Shown: in pieces, positions 10,611-20,338 of the stretch
How positions within the stretch are numbered: the first letter of the stretch is position 1
Layout: every line of letters starts with the position of its first letter
Notes under the pieces: model-generated
The model's database searches: none
Told to the model about the DNA's origin: nothing
The model's input: only the letters and a program-made list of their open reading frames with translations
Assembly (NCBI RefSeq): GCF_001037495.1
Contig: NZ_KQ089822.1
Span: forward strand, 1,240,001 to 1,304,000
Source of the DNA: Citrobacter sp. MGH106
Lineage (GTDB): Bacteria > Pseudomonadota > Gammaproteobacteria > Enterobacterales > Enterobacteriaceae
DNA length: 64,000 bases
Reading direction: 5' to 3'
Translations under genes and position numbers: made by a program

Positions 10611-12562
10611 TGCCTGAAATTGGCAATGGGCTTCTGTGTCTTGCACTTGGCGTTGCATTGCTGCTCTCGGTCTATCCTCTGTGGGGCGTAGCGCGCGGTG
10701 ATGTACGGATGATGGCCTCTGCACGGCCATTTGCCTGGGTGTTGTTTATCTGCGTGATGGGTGCGTTTCTGGTGTTGGTAAACGCATTCGTGGTCAATGA
10801 CTTTACCGTGACCTATGTGGCCAGTAACTCTAATACTCAGCTCCCGGTTTGGTATCGGGTAGCGGCAACGTGGGGCGCGCATGAAGGCTCACTGTTGCTG
10901 TGGGTGCTGCTGATGAGCGGCTGGACGTTTGCCGTGGCGCTGTTCAGTCAGCGGATGCCGCTGGATATCGTCGCTCGTGTACTGGCTGTGATGGGCATGG
11001 TCAGTGTTGGTTTCCTGTTGTTTATCTTGTTTACCTCTAACCCGTTTTCTCGCACCTTGCCTGATTTCCCAGTCGAAGGGCGCGACCTGAACCCGCTGTT
11101 GCAGGATCCGGGGCTTATTTTCCATCCCCCGTTGTTGTATATGGGCTATGTCGGTTTCTCAGTCGCTTTTGCATTCGCGATTGCCGCGTTGATGAGCGGG
11201 CGTCTGGACAGCACGTTTGCCCGTTTTTCGCGCCCCTGGACGCTGGCGGCGTGGGTGTTTTTGACGTTGGGGATTGTGCTCGGCTCCGCCTGGGCGTACT
11301 ACGAGCTTGGCTGGGGCGGTTGGTGGTTCTGGGATCCGGTCGAGAATGCTTCGTTTATGCCGTGGCTGGTAGGCACAGCGCTGATGCACTCCCTGTCGGT
11401 TACCGAACAACGTGCCAGTTTCAAAGCCTGGACGCTGCTGCTCTCGATCTGCGCTTTCTCGCTATGTCTGTTGGGCACTTTCCTCGTGCGTTCAGGCGTA
11501 CTGGTGTCGGTACATGCATTCGCCTCCGATCCGTCGCGCGGGATGTTCATTCTTGCCTTTATGGTCATGGTGATCGGTGGATCTCTGCTGCTCTTTGCCG
11601 TGCGTGGTCATAAAGTTCGCTCCAGGGTGAATAACGCCCTCTGGTCACGTGAATCGCTGCTATTGGGGAACAACGTTCTGTTGATTGCCGCCATGCTGGT
11701 GGTGCTGCTGGGCACATTGTTGCCGCTGGTGCATAAACAGCTGGGGCTAGGCAGTATTTCGATTGGTGAACCGTTCTTCAATACCATGTTCACGTGGCTG
11801 ATGGCACCGTTCGCACTGCTGTTGGGGATTGGACCGTTGGTTCGCTGGGGTCGTGACAGACCGCGTAAACTAAAAACATTGCTGATTATCGCGTTTGTCA
11901 CCACATTTGTACTGTCACTGCTGCTGCCGTGGCTGCTTGAAGACCGCATTGCCGCGATGACGGTAGTAGGTCTGGCAATGGCATGCTGGATATTCGTGCT
12001 GGCGATGTCTGAAGCATTCCTGCGTATTTCACGCGGAACGAAGTTGACGCCAAGTTACTGGGGTATGGTGTCAGGCCATGTGGGGCTGGCGATTACTATC
12101 GTGGGGATTGCCTTTAGTCAGAACTACAGCGTTGAGCGTGATGTGCGTATGAAGGCTGGCGATAGCGTGAGCATTCATAATTATCAGTTTACATTCCGTG
12201 AAGTTAAAGATATCACCGGGCCTAACTACCGTGGTGGCGTGGCGATTATTGGTGTAACACGTGACGGTAAACCGGAAGCGACGCTGCATGCGGAGAAACG
12301 TTTTTATAACAGCACCAGTTCCATGATGACCGAAGCGGCAATTGACGGTGGTTTTACGCGTGACCTCTATGCTGCGTTAGGCGAAGAGCTGGACAATGGC
12401 GCATGGGCTGTGCGTCTGTATTACAAACCGTTTATTCGCTGGATTTGGGCCGGAGGGTTGCTGATGGCGCTGGGCGGATTGTTCTGCCTGTTTGATCCAC
12501 GCTATCGCCAGCGCGTGCGTCCACGCACAGCTGAGCAAAAAAACGCGCCGGAGGCTGTATGA
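10607..12562 (+). CDS. ccmF: CcmF, haem lyase subunit
   Basis: A 651-residue polytopic membrane protein with the tryptophan-rich motif [18 protein letters not shown] and many transmembrane helices. It receives haem from CcmE and, with CcmH, attaches it to CxxCH motifs. Full length for the family. It overlaps ccmE and ccmG by 4 bases. Confidence 0.97.
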   Translation: MMPEIGNGLLCLALGVALLLSVYPLWGVARGDVRMMASARPFAWVLFICVMGAFLVLVNAFVVNDFTVTYVASNSNTQLPVWYRVAATWGAHEGSLLLWVLLMSGWTFAVALFSQRMPLDIVARVLAVMGMVSVGFLLFILFTSNPFSRTLPDFPVEGRDLNPLLQDPGLIFHPPLLYMGYVGFSVAFAFAIAALMSGRLDSTFARFSRPWTLAAWVFLTLGIVLGSAWAYYELGWGGWWFWDPVENASFMPWLVGTALMHSLSVTEQRASFKAWTLLLSICAFSLCLLGTFLVRSGVLVSVHAFASDPSRGMFILAFMVMVIGGSLLLFAVRGHKVRSRVNNALWSRESLLLGNNVLLIAAMLVVLLGTLLPLVHKQLGLGSISIGEPFFNTMFTWLMAPFALLLGIGPLVRWGRDRPRKLKTLLIIAFVTTFVLSLLLPWLLEDRIAAMTVVGLAMACWIFVLAMSEAFLRISRGTKLTPSYWGMVSGHVGLAITIVGIAFSQNYSVERDVRMKAGDSVSIHNYQFTFREVKDITGPNYRGGVAIIGVTRDGKPEATLHAEKRFYNSTSSMMTEAAIDGGFTRDLYAALGEELDNGAWAVRLYYKPFIRWIWAGGLLMALGGLFCLFDPRYRQRVRPRTAEQKNAPEAV

Positions 12563-13116
12563 AGCGCAACGCACTCTTAATCCCTTTTATTATTTTTCTC
12601 GTTATTGCGGCAGCGCTGCTGTGGCAACTGGCGCGTAACGCCCAGGGAGATGATCCCACCAATCTTGAATCGGCATTGATCGGTAAACCGGTACCGACGT
12701 TCCGCCTTGAGTCGCTGGAGAATCCGGGGCAGCATTATCAGGCCGATGTACTGACGCAGGGTAAACCGGTGTTGCTCAACGTATGGGCGACATGGTGTCC
12801 AACCTGCCGTGCTGAACACCAGTATCTGAATCAGCTGTCTGCAGAGGGCGTGCGGGTAGTCGGCCTGAACTATAAAGACGATCGTCAGAAAGCGATTGTC
12901 TGGCTGAAAGAACTGGGTAATCCATATGCGCTTAGCCTGTTTGATGGCGATGGCATGCTTGGATTGGATCTGGGCGTATATGGCGCGCCGGAAACTTTCC
13001 TGATCGACGGTAAGGGAATTATTCGCTACCGCCACGCTGGCGATTTGAATGCCAGAGTGTGGGCAAGCGAGATCAAACCGTTGTGGGATAAGTACAGTAA
13101 GGAGGCTGCGCAATGA
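12559..13116 (+). CDS. ccmG: CcmG (DsbE), thioredoxin-like apocytochrome reductant
   Basis: A 185-residue membrane-anchored thioredoxin-fold protein. The active site is WCPTC with C80 and C83 in NVWATWCPTCRAEH, and the cis-proline region is YGAPETF. It keeps CxxCH cysteines reduced with electrons from DsbD. It overlaps ccmF and ccmH by 4 bases. Confidence 0.97.
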   Translation: MKRNALLIPFIIFLVIAAALLWQLARNAQGDDPTNLESALIGKPVPTFRLESLENPGQHYQADVLTQGKPVLLNVWATWCPTCRAEHQYLNQLSAEGVRVVGLNYKDDRQKAIVWLKELGNPYALSLFDGDGMLGLDLGVYGAPETFLIDGKGIIRYRHAGDLNARVWASEIKPLWDKYSKEAAQ

Positions 13117-14162
13117 GATTTTTACTGGGCGTATTGATGCTGGTGATCTCTGGTTCGGCGCTTGCCACCATCGACGTAATGCAGTTCAAAGACGAAGCGC
13201 AAGAGCAACAGTTCCGCCAGCTTACCGAGCAATTGCGCTGCCCTAAGTGTCAGAACAACAGCATTGCCGACTCTAACTCGATGATTGCTACCGACCTGCG
13301 TCAGAAAGTCTATGAGCTGATGCAGGAAGGGAAAAGCCAGAAAGAGATCGTCGATTATATGGTGGCGCGCTACGGCAACTTCGTCACTTACGATCCGCCG
13401 CTGACGCCGCTGACGGTTCTGTTATGGGTGATGCCCGTCGTGGCGATCGGCTTGGGAGGCTGGATTATTTTTGCCCGCTCACGCCGTCGTATACGATTGA
13501 AACAGGAAGAATTTCCAGACGATATCACTCCGGATGGAAAACGTGGTGGATGGTGGCTGTATGTGCCAGGCGTTGTAGTCGCATTGGTGGTTGGCGCGGT
13601 GAGCTATTATCAAACGGGTAATTACAAGCAGGTTAAAATCTGGCAACAGGCTACAGCACAAGCTCCGGCGTTGCTGGAACGGGCACTGGATCCGAAGGCT
13701 GAACCTCTGAATGAAGAGGATATGACACGCCTTGCGCTGGGACTGCGTACGCGACTGCAGGCCGATCCTGGAAACGTTGAAGGCTGGATTATGCTCGGAC
13801 GCATTGGAATGGTATTAGGTAATGCCAGCACGGCGACAGAAGCCTATGCCAACGCCTACCGACTGGATCCTAAAAATAGCGATGCGGCGCTTGGTTATGC
13901 GGAAGCGTTGACCCGTTCCTCCGATCCAAATGATAACCGTCGGGGAGGGGAGTTATTGAGTCAGTTGGTCAGGGGCGATCATGCTAACGTGCGTGTACTG
14001 AGCATGTATGCTTTTAACGCCTTTGAGCAGCAGCGCTTCGGCGAGGCGGTTGCGGCCTGGGAGATGATGCTGAAGTTATTACCCGCCAACGACACTCGCC
14101 GGGCGGTGATTGAACGCAGCATTAAACAGGCGATGGAGCAGTTGTCGCCGCAGGAGAAATAA
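13113..14162 (+). CDS. ccmH: CcmH, fused CcmH/CcmI-type haem lyase component
   Basis: A 349-residue protein. It has a signal peptide (SGSALA), a redox domain with LRCPKC (C43, C46), a first transmembrane segment near residues 104-122 and a second near 148-166. The C-terminal TPR-like domain includes GWIMLGRIGMVLG and SDAALGYAEAL repeats. As in E. coli, CcmH and CcmI functions are fused. It is the last gene of the nap-ccm unit, convergent with narP. Confidence 0.96.
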   Translation: MRFLLGVLMLVISGSALATIDVMQFKDEAQEQQFRQLTEQLRCPKCQNNSIADSNSMIATDLRQKVYELMQEGKSQKEIVDYMVARYGNFVTYDPPLTPLTVLLWVMPVVAIGLGGWIIFARSRRRIRLKQEEFPDDITPDGKRGGWWLYVPGVVVALVVGAVSYYQTGNYKQVKIWQQATAQAPALLERALDPKAEPLNEEDMTRLALGLRTRLQADPGNVEGWIMLGRIGMVLGNASTATEAYANAYRLDPKNSDAALGYAEALTRSSDPNDNRRGGELLSQLVRGDHANVRVLSMYAFNAFEQQRFGEAVAAWEMMLKLLPANDTRRAVIERSIKQAMEQLSPQEK

Positions 14163-14170
14163 GAGCGGAA

Positions 14171-14241
14171 GATGCCGGATAGCGACCCTAAGAGTCTTAT
14201 CCGGCCTGGACATAAGCCCGATAGCATAGCGCTACCGGGCA
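14171..14241. repeat. REP unit and stem-loop between ccmH and narP
   Basis: A REP-like unit (14173-14210, beginning ATGCCGGATAGCG and ending TTATCCGGCCTGG) is followed by an imperfect hairpin at 14217-14241 (GCCCGATAGC, ATAGC, GCTACCGGGC). It lies between the convergent ends of ccmH and narP and probably serves as the 3' end structure for both. Confidence 0.8.
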
Positions 14242-14250
14242 TTCTGCGTA

Positions 14251-14898
14251 TTACTGTATTCCACGCGTTTGCAGAAACAGGATGGTGGCGGCAACACGAG
14301 AGCGCACGTTGAGCTTGCGCAGCAGGTTGCGAATATGCACCTTCACCGTTTGTTCCGAAATATTCAGTACGGACGCAATCTGCTTGTTTGACAAGCCCTG
14401 AGCCAGTTCATGTAAAACATCCAGCTCGCGTTCGGTAAGTATACTGAACGGATCTTCTTCCGCACCAAACAGTTCACGCTCTCGCAGGTATTCGCTGACG
14501 CGTGCGCTGAAGGCTTTACCGCCTTTAGCACCACTGCGAATGGCTTCAAGCAGAACTTCTGGGTCGCTGTCTTTCAACAAATAGCCATCAGCGCCGGCAT
14601 CAATCAATGCGTATACATCGCTTGCGGAATCTGACACGGTAAGAATGATGATTTGCGCAGTGATGCCATCCCGGCGCAGCGCATTCAGGGTATCAAGTCC
14701 GCTCATTCCCTTCATATTGAGATCCAGCAGGATCACATCAAGGTCAAGACGGTTTGCCAGATCGATTGCACTTGCACCATCACCCGCTTCGGCGACGACT
14801 TCAAATGCGCTATCCAACTGTAGCAACTGACTAATTCCTCGTCGCATCAGTGGGTGGTCATCGACAATAAGCACCTGAAAAGGCATTGCTTCAGGCAT
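14251..14898 (-). CDS. narP: NarP, nitrate/nitrite response regulator
   Basis: A 215-residue response regulator. The start is at MPEAMPFQVL (ATG at 14898); an upstream in-frame start at 14943 would add 15 residues absent from E. coli NarP. The receiver domain has the acidic pair DD (13-14), the phosphorylation site D59 (ILLDLNMKG) and a C-terminal LuxR-type helix-turn-helix (NKQIASVLNISEQTVKVHI). With NarX/NarQ it activates nap through the site seen at 1825-1840. Confidence 0.97.
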   Translation of the reverse strand: MPEAMPFQVLIVDDHPLMRRGISQLLQLDSAFEVVAEAGDGASAIDLANRLDLDVILLDLNMKGMSGLDTLNALRRDGITAQIIILTVSDSASDVYALIDAGADGYLLKDSDPEVLLEAIRSGAKGGKAFSARVSEYLRERELFGAEEDPFSILTERELDVLHELAQGLSNKQIASVLNISEQTVKVHIRNLLRKLNVRSRVAATILFLQTRGIQ

Positions 14899-15164
14899 AC
14901 TATTCTCCTGAGTATTTATTAGTATCATTATTGTTTTCAGCACGTAAATCGTCCAGATTCATCGAGCTGATGAGAGAATAAATTTTACCCTAATTTGTGC
15001 ATGGGTAAGTAGCAAAACCGTCAAAGTTTAAAACGGGCAGGGGTGGGAGAGAGATGAGGTCTACTGCCAGGGCGCTGCTATAAAGACCAACTGCATGGCA
15101 AAATGAACATACCACTGGCCAGTGGCTATGTAAGCAGCTCCCTTGCTGGACATCCCTCATCGAG

Positions 15165-16061
15165 CTAGGAGGGTTCCGACGTACGAGTTAACAGCATATC
15201 AATCAACTTTTCATCGAACAGAACAGGGACATAGACAGTGTGAGTATATTCTAAAGCATCAGGAGGATGTGTGTATTCAAAAAGCTCAATATCATGGCCG
15301 TCGCGTCGGGTGATGCAGTGTTGGGCCATGTATTGCTTGTAGACGTAGAGTATTCTGTCTGATGTCGAACCCACTTTTTTAGTAAATGTAAAACGCAGAT
15401 AATCCCCGGAGATAACCGGTAAAGCGGGTAGTTCTTTCTCCTTGCTAAACTCCGCAGTGACACCAATGTGGTAGTCGAAACTAATTTTATCACATTTCAA
15501 ATTTACGGGTTTGCACAATGTATAAACCTTGTCGGGAATAGTGAGGAGCAAACTGGAGAATGTTTTTTCAAGTTCTGCTCTCTGCATGGTATGGGCTTTA
15601 CCGATGTGATAAAAATCACATTCATACTTTCCAGAGACGCCATAGAGTTCAAGGTGCGGAATGTAAATATAACTCACGTCCAAATCCATGAGTGCGCCGT
15701 TTACTTTATGACCCCAGGCCGGAATTTTTCCAAATATAACTTCACTGTTGCTTCTGAATTCAACAGGCGTTGTACCAAAGCACTCTTTGAAGTATCGAGT
15801 GAAAGCTTGTTGGCTTGAGTAAAAGCAAAGCTCTGATATTTTTTTCACGGAGAGACCGGAGAATTTTAGGGCGAGTGAACACCGGTACATCTTGATCCCC
15901 ATAATATAGTTTTTGATAGAACACCCCATCCTGGATCTAAATATCCTGTGGAGTTGAGCACTGCTGTAGCCTGAGCGAGATATAATGGAGGGGATGCTGA
16001 TATTCTCATCCTGGCCTTCATCGATAAGCCTGAGCAGTTGCGTTATAAATTCATCGCTCAA
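15165..16061 (-). CDS. Rob-like AraC-family regulator divergent from the fimbrial operon
   Basis: A 298-residue protein from a TTG start preceded by GAGG with about 5 bases spacing; the next in-frame Met is too far inside the helix-turn-helix. The N-terminal 105 residues are an AraC/MarA-type double HTH (SIPSIISRSGYSSAQLHRIF and VKKISELCFYSSQQAFTRYF). The remainder looks like a GyrI-like ligand-binding domain, giving the domain order of Rob, which is 289 residues. It is transcribed away from the fimbrial operon and is a plausible local regulator of it. The identity of any ligand is unknown. Confidence 0.85.
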   Translation of the reverse strand: MSDEFITQLLRLIDEGQDENISIPSIISRSGYSSAQLHRIFRSRMGCSIKNYIMGIKMYRCSLALKFSGLSVKKISELCFYSSQQAFTRYFKECFGTTPVEFRSNSEVIFGKIPAWGHKVNGALMDLDVSYIYIPHLELYGVSGKYECDFYHIGKAHTMQRAELEKTFSSLLLTIPDKVYTLCKPVNLKCDKISFDYHIGVTAEFSKEKELPALPVISGDYLRFTFTKKVGSTSDRILYVYKQYMAQHCITRRDGHDIELFEYTHPPDALEYTHTVYVPVLFDEKLIDMLLTRTSEPS

Positions 16062-16588
16062 AGGTCCTCACTTACATCTGGTTATAGCGAATCAAGTATA
16101 AGATCCTGTTTTAGAATATTACATTCAGATAATCAATAGCATAATCACAGAGTGATATTATTTGGTGGTAATAATCCAAAAAAAGAGTAATAAAGATAAC
16201 TCGTTACAATTAATTAACGCAGATGGCGTTGCTGAGCGTAAAATTACTGGAAAACGCTGTGCAAATAATAACGTCTGGTATTATACTCGCCGTGAGTTTA
16301 CTGGCACCATGATAACGCTGATGAATGATTATTGATTGCTTTATACAAATAAATAATTTAATTAAATTTTATTTGTTATGTTTTTGTTGTTTTTGTTTAT
16401 TTATTCTCATGATTGTTTATTTGAATTGCGCTCTAAAGTTCGTTGAGCTGATAATCTTACGGTAACGCGCTGGTGCTATAAAAAATGTCATGAGTAGATA
16501 CTCTCTATATATGTCGATGTTTCTCAAGACACCTGCCGTTGCGCTTATATATTCAATATTAAGTCATTTTATTTTAGGAACGGAATAA
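16062..16588. promoter_or_regulatory. AT-rich regulatory region between the AraC-type regulator and the fimbrial operon
   Basis: A 527-bp spacer, very AT-rich at 16320-16440 (for example AATTTAATTAAATT), of the kind H-NS silences. It should hold the divergent promoters. I found no invertible element with flanking repeats and no fimbrial recombinase gene nearby. A more base-balanced patch at 16201-16320 could be read as part of a 56-codon frame (GTG at 16165 to TGA at 16335) without a convincing ribosome binding site. The leader before the pilin gene has AGGAACGG at 16576-16583. Confidence 0.5.
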
Positions 16589-17119
16589 ATGAAATTAACA
16601 AAAATTGCAGCGGTGGTTATTCTGGCTGGCACTCTGTCTTCATTCGCACAGGCGCAGGATCAGGGGCATGGTTCTGTCACCTTTACGGGTTCCATCATTG
16701 ATGCCGCGTGTTCTATTGCCAATGGTAAGCAAGATGTTTACTTGGGGGAGATCTCCAATGCGGCTCTGGCTGCCAATAGCAATACGGGGAACTCAACGCC
16801 AGTGAATTTCACCATTGACCTGCAAAACTGTGATGCATCTGCAGGCCACGTATCAACTACATTTAGTGGCGCTGTTGATGCTAACGATACCACCAAGACT
16901 CACCTGGGTATTACAGGTACAGGTTCCGGTGCGGGTATTGTATTAACTGACGGTGCGGGCAAACCTATTACCTTAGGTGCTGCGACAGCTCCTCAAGATT
17001 TGCAGGAAGGTAACAATACACTGTTGTTTTCTGCATACCTGCAGGGTGATGGCGCCTCTGCCGTTATAGTCCCTGGGGAATTCACTGCGATTGCAGACTT
17101 CACCCTGGATTACAATTAA
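16589..17119 (+). CDS. Major fimbrial subunit, FimA/MrpA-type
   Basis: A 176-residue pilin with a signal peptide ending AQAQ. The N-terminal donor strand region is GSVTFTGSIIDAACSI, and the disulfide cysteines are C41 and C81. The C-terminus is GEFTAIADFTLDYN, with the penultimate tyrosine typical of type 1/P-like pilins. First position in the operon and the best-fitting RBS suggest it is the shaft subunit. The region from residue 55 to 125 is rich in Ser, Thr, Ala, Asn and Gly. A palindromic CGCCCGCCTGTGCGGGCG at about 17152-17167 after the gene may act as an attenuator that favours this subunit. Confidence 0.92.
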   Translation: MKLTKIAAVVILAGTLSSFAQAQDQGHGSVTFTGSIIDAACSIANGKQDVYLGEISNAALAANSNTGNSTPVNFTIDLQNCDASAGHVSTTFSGAVDANDTTKTHLGITGTGSGAGIVLTDGAGKPITLGAATAPQDLQEGNNTLLFSAYLQGDGASAVIVPGEFTAIADFTLDYN

Positions 17120-17149
17120 TCACTACCTGATATAGTGCCTGTTACTGTA

Positions 17150-17169
17150 CGCCCGCCTGTGCGGGCGTA
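17150..17169 (+). terminator. GC-rich stem-loop after the major pilin gene
   Basis: The segment reads CGCCCGC, CTGT, GCGGGCG: a 7-bp perfect GC stem with a 4-base loop, in an otherwise AT-rich operon. There is no clear U-run after it. Such intercistronic hairpins after the major pilin gene are known to attenuate transcription or stabilise pilin mRNA in other fimbrial operons; the role here is inferred. Confidence 0.55.
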
Positions 17170-17196
17170 TGGTGGTCAATTTGCTGAAGTGAGTTC

Positions 17197-17748
17197 ATGA
17201 TCCGAATAATACGTTATACCTGTATTTTTATTTTTCTTTTAGCATATTGCTTTATCGCTACTGCGGGCAGTGTCCGGTATAACAGAATGCATTTTTATGG
17301 GGTTATTAAAGCACGGGCATGTAATATTTTCATGGCAGGAGGGGAACAGCAGATTGATATGGGGGAGTTAATTGAAAAACAGCTTGAATATAATAAGAAA
17401 ACTCTTTCAGAGCGATTCTCTATTCATCTTGATCATTGCGTATTTGATGTTAACTCAAAAAATGATACGCCATGGCAGTATTTCCGCGTTACGGTAGATA
17501 GCGTTGATGCAGACAATTTTTCTGAACCGGATGCCAACGCGGGGAACATTGTCTTGCAATTATTAAATAAAGGTATGCGAGCAAGTAATAAGGGTGAGAA
17601 GGTTGGTAATTACACAAAAGTAAGCAATACAGATATGCGTCTTGACTATGCCTTATCGTTTAAAGAGAGAAATGTCTTTGGCCCTGCGGATAACCTGCCA
17701 TTGATACCTTCTTCATTTATCGTTGAATATAAGGTGAGTTACTTTTAG
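17197..17748 (+). CDS. PapH/MrpB-like fimbrial subunit (probable terminator/anchor)
   Basis: A 183-residue exported pilin-like protein with a signal peptide (IFLLAYCFIATAG). The block QQIDMGELIEKQLEYNKKTLSERFSIHLDHC resembles PapH in the QxIDMGE and FSxxLxxC elements. Placement directly after the major pilin and before the usher is that of papH/mrpB, whose products end fibre growth and anchor it. The sequence is divergent from the other pilins here. The function is inferred from position and these motifs. Confidence 0.75.
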   Translation: MIRIIRYTCIFIFLLAYCFIATAGSVRYNRMHFYGVIKARACNIFMAGGEQQIDMGELIEKQLEYNKKTLSERFSIHLDHCVFDVNSKNDTPWQYFRVTVDSVDADNFSEPDANAGNIVLQLLNKGMRASNKGEKVGNYTKVSNTDMRLDYALSFKERNVFGPADNLPLIPSSFIVEYKVSYF

Positions 17749-17795
17749 TTTTTTATAAATCATTCGCAAGAATAACTGACAACGATGGAACTGGA

Positions 17796-20299
17796 ATGTA
17801 TAGCTCTATAATGTTGCCGTTAACCAGGCGCATAATTTTTGGCGTGTGCTTGTCTTTTGTTTTTTTACAGTGCGGTGTATACGCGGCTGATTATGTTGAT
17901 TTCAATACTGATATTCTGGACGTTAATGATAAAAAAACATTGACTTCAGTCGTTTTGAAAGCAGCGGGTATATTATGCCGGGAGATTACAGCTTTAAGTT
18001 AAAAATCAATCAGAATGAAATAGATGAACAGCCTATATCTGTTTATAACAAAGATGATGATAAAAAAGAGACAGAAGCTTGTTTCAGTAGTGAGCTGGTG
18101 AAGCAATTCGGACTAAAAGAAGAGTTCTTACAAAAAATTAGCATGTGGCACCAGGGGCAATGTGCTGATATTACTTCGCTGGAAGGCGTAATTGTCAGCC
18201 CTGATATGGGGGCTGGGGTGTTGAATATCAGTATTCCCCAGGTCTATCTGGAGTATGTTTCCAACGACTGGGTGCCAATCAGTATGTGGGATGAAGGAAT
18301 TCCTGGGTTGCTAACAGATTACAACCTCAACTTTCAGAGCAATACACAGGAGAGTGACGGTCGCACCGATCGTACGTTGTCGGGTAACGGAACGAGTGGA
18401 TTAAATATTGGGGCATGGCGAGCACGCGCAGACTGGCAGACGAATTACGCTAGCGGTTCAAGCGGAAATAGCGGAAGAAAAAAATGGGCATGGGATCGCA
18501 GCTATGTCTATCGTGCTATGCCTAAATTAGGCGCTAAGCTAACATTAGGTGAGGACTATATGAATTCTGATCTGTTTGACAGTTTTCGCTTTGTTGGCGC
18601 CAGTATGATATCTGATGACAATATGCTGCCACCCAATTTACGTGGCTATGCGCCAGAAGTCTCTGGTGTGGCAAAAACGAACGCCAAGGTGACTATTTCA
18701 CAACAGGGGCGAATTATTTATGAAACGCAGGTCGCTGCCGGCCCTTTTTCAATACAAGATTTAAACAGCGCTGTATCAGGAACGCTGGATGTGCGCGTTC
18801 AGGAACAGGATGGATCGGTGCAGCAATATAAAGTCAGTACCGCATCAATACCCTATTTGACACGCCCTGGAAGTATCCGTTTCAAGGTTTTTTCAGGTCG
18901 ACCGACCAATGAAAGTCACCAGGCAGCAGGTGAAACTTTCAGTTCTGGTGAAATGTCATGGGGGATTAATAACGGGTGGTCGCTTTATGGAGGATCCACA
19001 GTTAGTGATAGCTATCGTTCACTGGCTGTTGGCGTCGGGCGAGATCTTATGATGCTGGGGGCGCTCTCATTTGATGTTACACGTGCAGATGCCAGGCTAA
19101 ATAACTATCAAAGCGAAGATAAAATAGGGCGTTCCTATCGCCTGAGTTATTCGAAACGATTTGACGACACAGGGAGCGAGATCACCTTTGCGGGATATCG
19201 TTTTGCAGAAAAAGATTTCATGAGTTTTAGCGATTTTCTTAATTATGTATCAACAACGGATGCATTTCAGGAAGATAAAGAGATGTATACGGTGACGTTT
19301 AGCCAGCAGTTTGTTGATTCAGGAACGAGTCTGTATGTGAACTATTCACACCAGACTTACTGGAATAGCCCGGAAGAAGATCGCTATAATCTCTCGTTGT
19401 CGCGTTTTTTTGATATGGATAAGTGGAAGAATATTAATATTTCATTGACGGCATATCGGAATAAATTTGAAGGCAATAATGACGATGGCGCTTATATATC
19501 GGCGTCAATACCGTGGGGCGACACCGCAACCGTAAGTTATAACTCAACGTTTAGTGATTCGAGTAACTCGCATCGCATTGGCTATTATGACCGTCTGGAA
19601 AATGGCGATAATTACCAGATTGCTACCGGGAGTGGTAACGAAGGGATGAATGTGAGTGGCTATTATGATCATTCTGGAGATTTATCAGATGTCACTGCAA
19701 ACCTGGATTATGAGCAAAATCAGTATCGTTCAGCTGGCTTAACGTTGCGGGGAGGCGTTACTGCCACAGCCAAAGGCGCTGCGTTGCACAGAGTGAATTC
19801 ACTTGGTGCTACCCGTGTACTGGTCGATACCGTCGATGCTGCAAATGTCCCCGTTCATGGTTATGGCGATACGGTATTAACGAACCATTTTGGGAAAGCG
19901 GTTATTACAGATGTTACACAATATATCAAAAATAATTTAAGTATCGATATCGACAATATGCCGGATGATGCGGAAGCGACGTATTCTGTTGCATCGGCAA
20001 CATTGACTGAAGGGGCAATTGGGTATCGCAAATTTAACGTGATATCGGGTATGAAAGCATTGGCTGTTATACGCCTTGTCGATGGTAGTTTTCCACCCTT
20101 TGGTGCCAGCGTACACAATGACGGGAATCAGGAAGTTGGTATTGTTGGCGGAGATGGTCAGGTTTATCTGAGTGGTTTAAACCCAGGAGCCAGCCTGCAG
20201 GTAGTATGGAGTGAGGACGACAGTTGTAAAGTAGTGATTCCGGAAAAACTGGGGCAATTGGATCTTACCGATACATTGCTTCTACCGTGTATCCATTAG
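17796..20299 (+). pseudogene. Outer-membrane fimbrial usher with a -1 frameshift in an A7 run
   Basis: The first frame (17796-18002) encodes a signal peptide ending GVYAA and the usher start ADYVDFNTDILDVNDKK, then runs off into an unrelated tail. The second frame (from about 17938 to 20299) continues the usher exactly: with one extra A in the run at 17931-17937 the text reads DKKNIDFSRFESSGYIMPGD. The restored protein would be 834 residues, normal for PapC/FimD/MrpC ushers. It retains the conserved LTLGED, LRGYAPEVSGVAKTNAKVTI, PYLTRPG and a Cys near the C-terminus (LLLPCIH). Without correction no exported usher can be made. It could be a real mutation, slippage-based switching, or a sequencing error in a homopolymer. 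Confidence 0.92.
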
Positions 20300-20338
20300 A
20301 GATAAATAAATTTCGTTAATTTAAATTGGGTTGAGAAG

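Noticed and set aside
16062..16588. Invertible promoter element of fimS type
   Set aside because: I found no flanking inverted repeats of useful length and no recombinase gene in the island.
17975..20299. Usher starting at the internal ATG at 17975 as a functional gene
   Set aside because: This product would have no signal peptide and could not reach the outer membrane; the upstream fragment clearly belongs to it.
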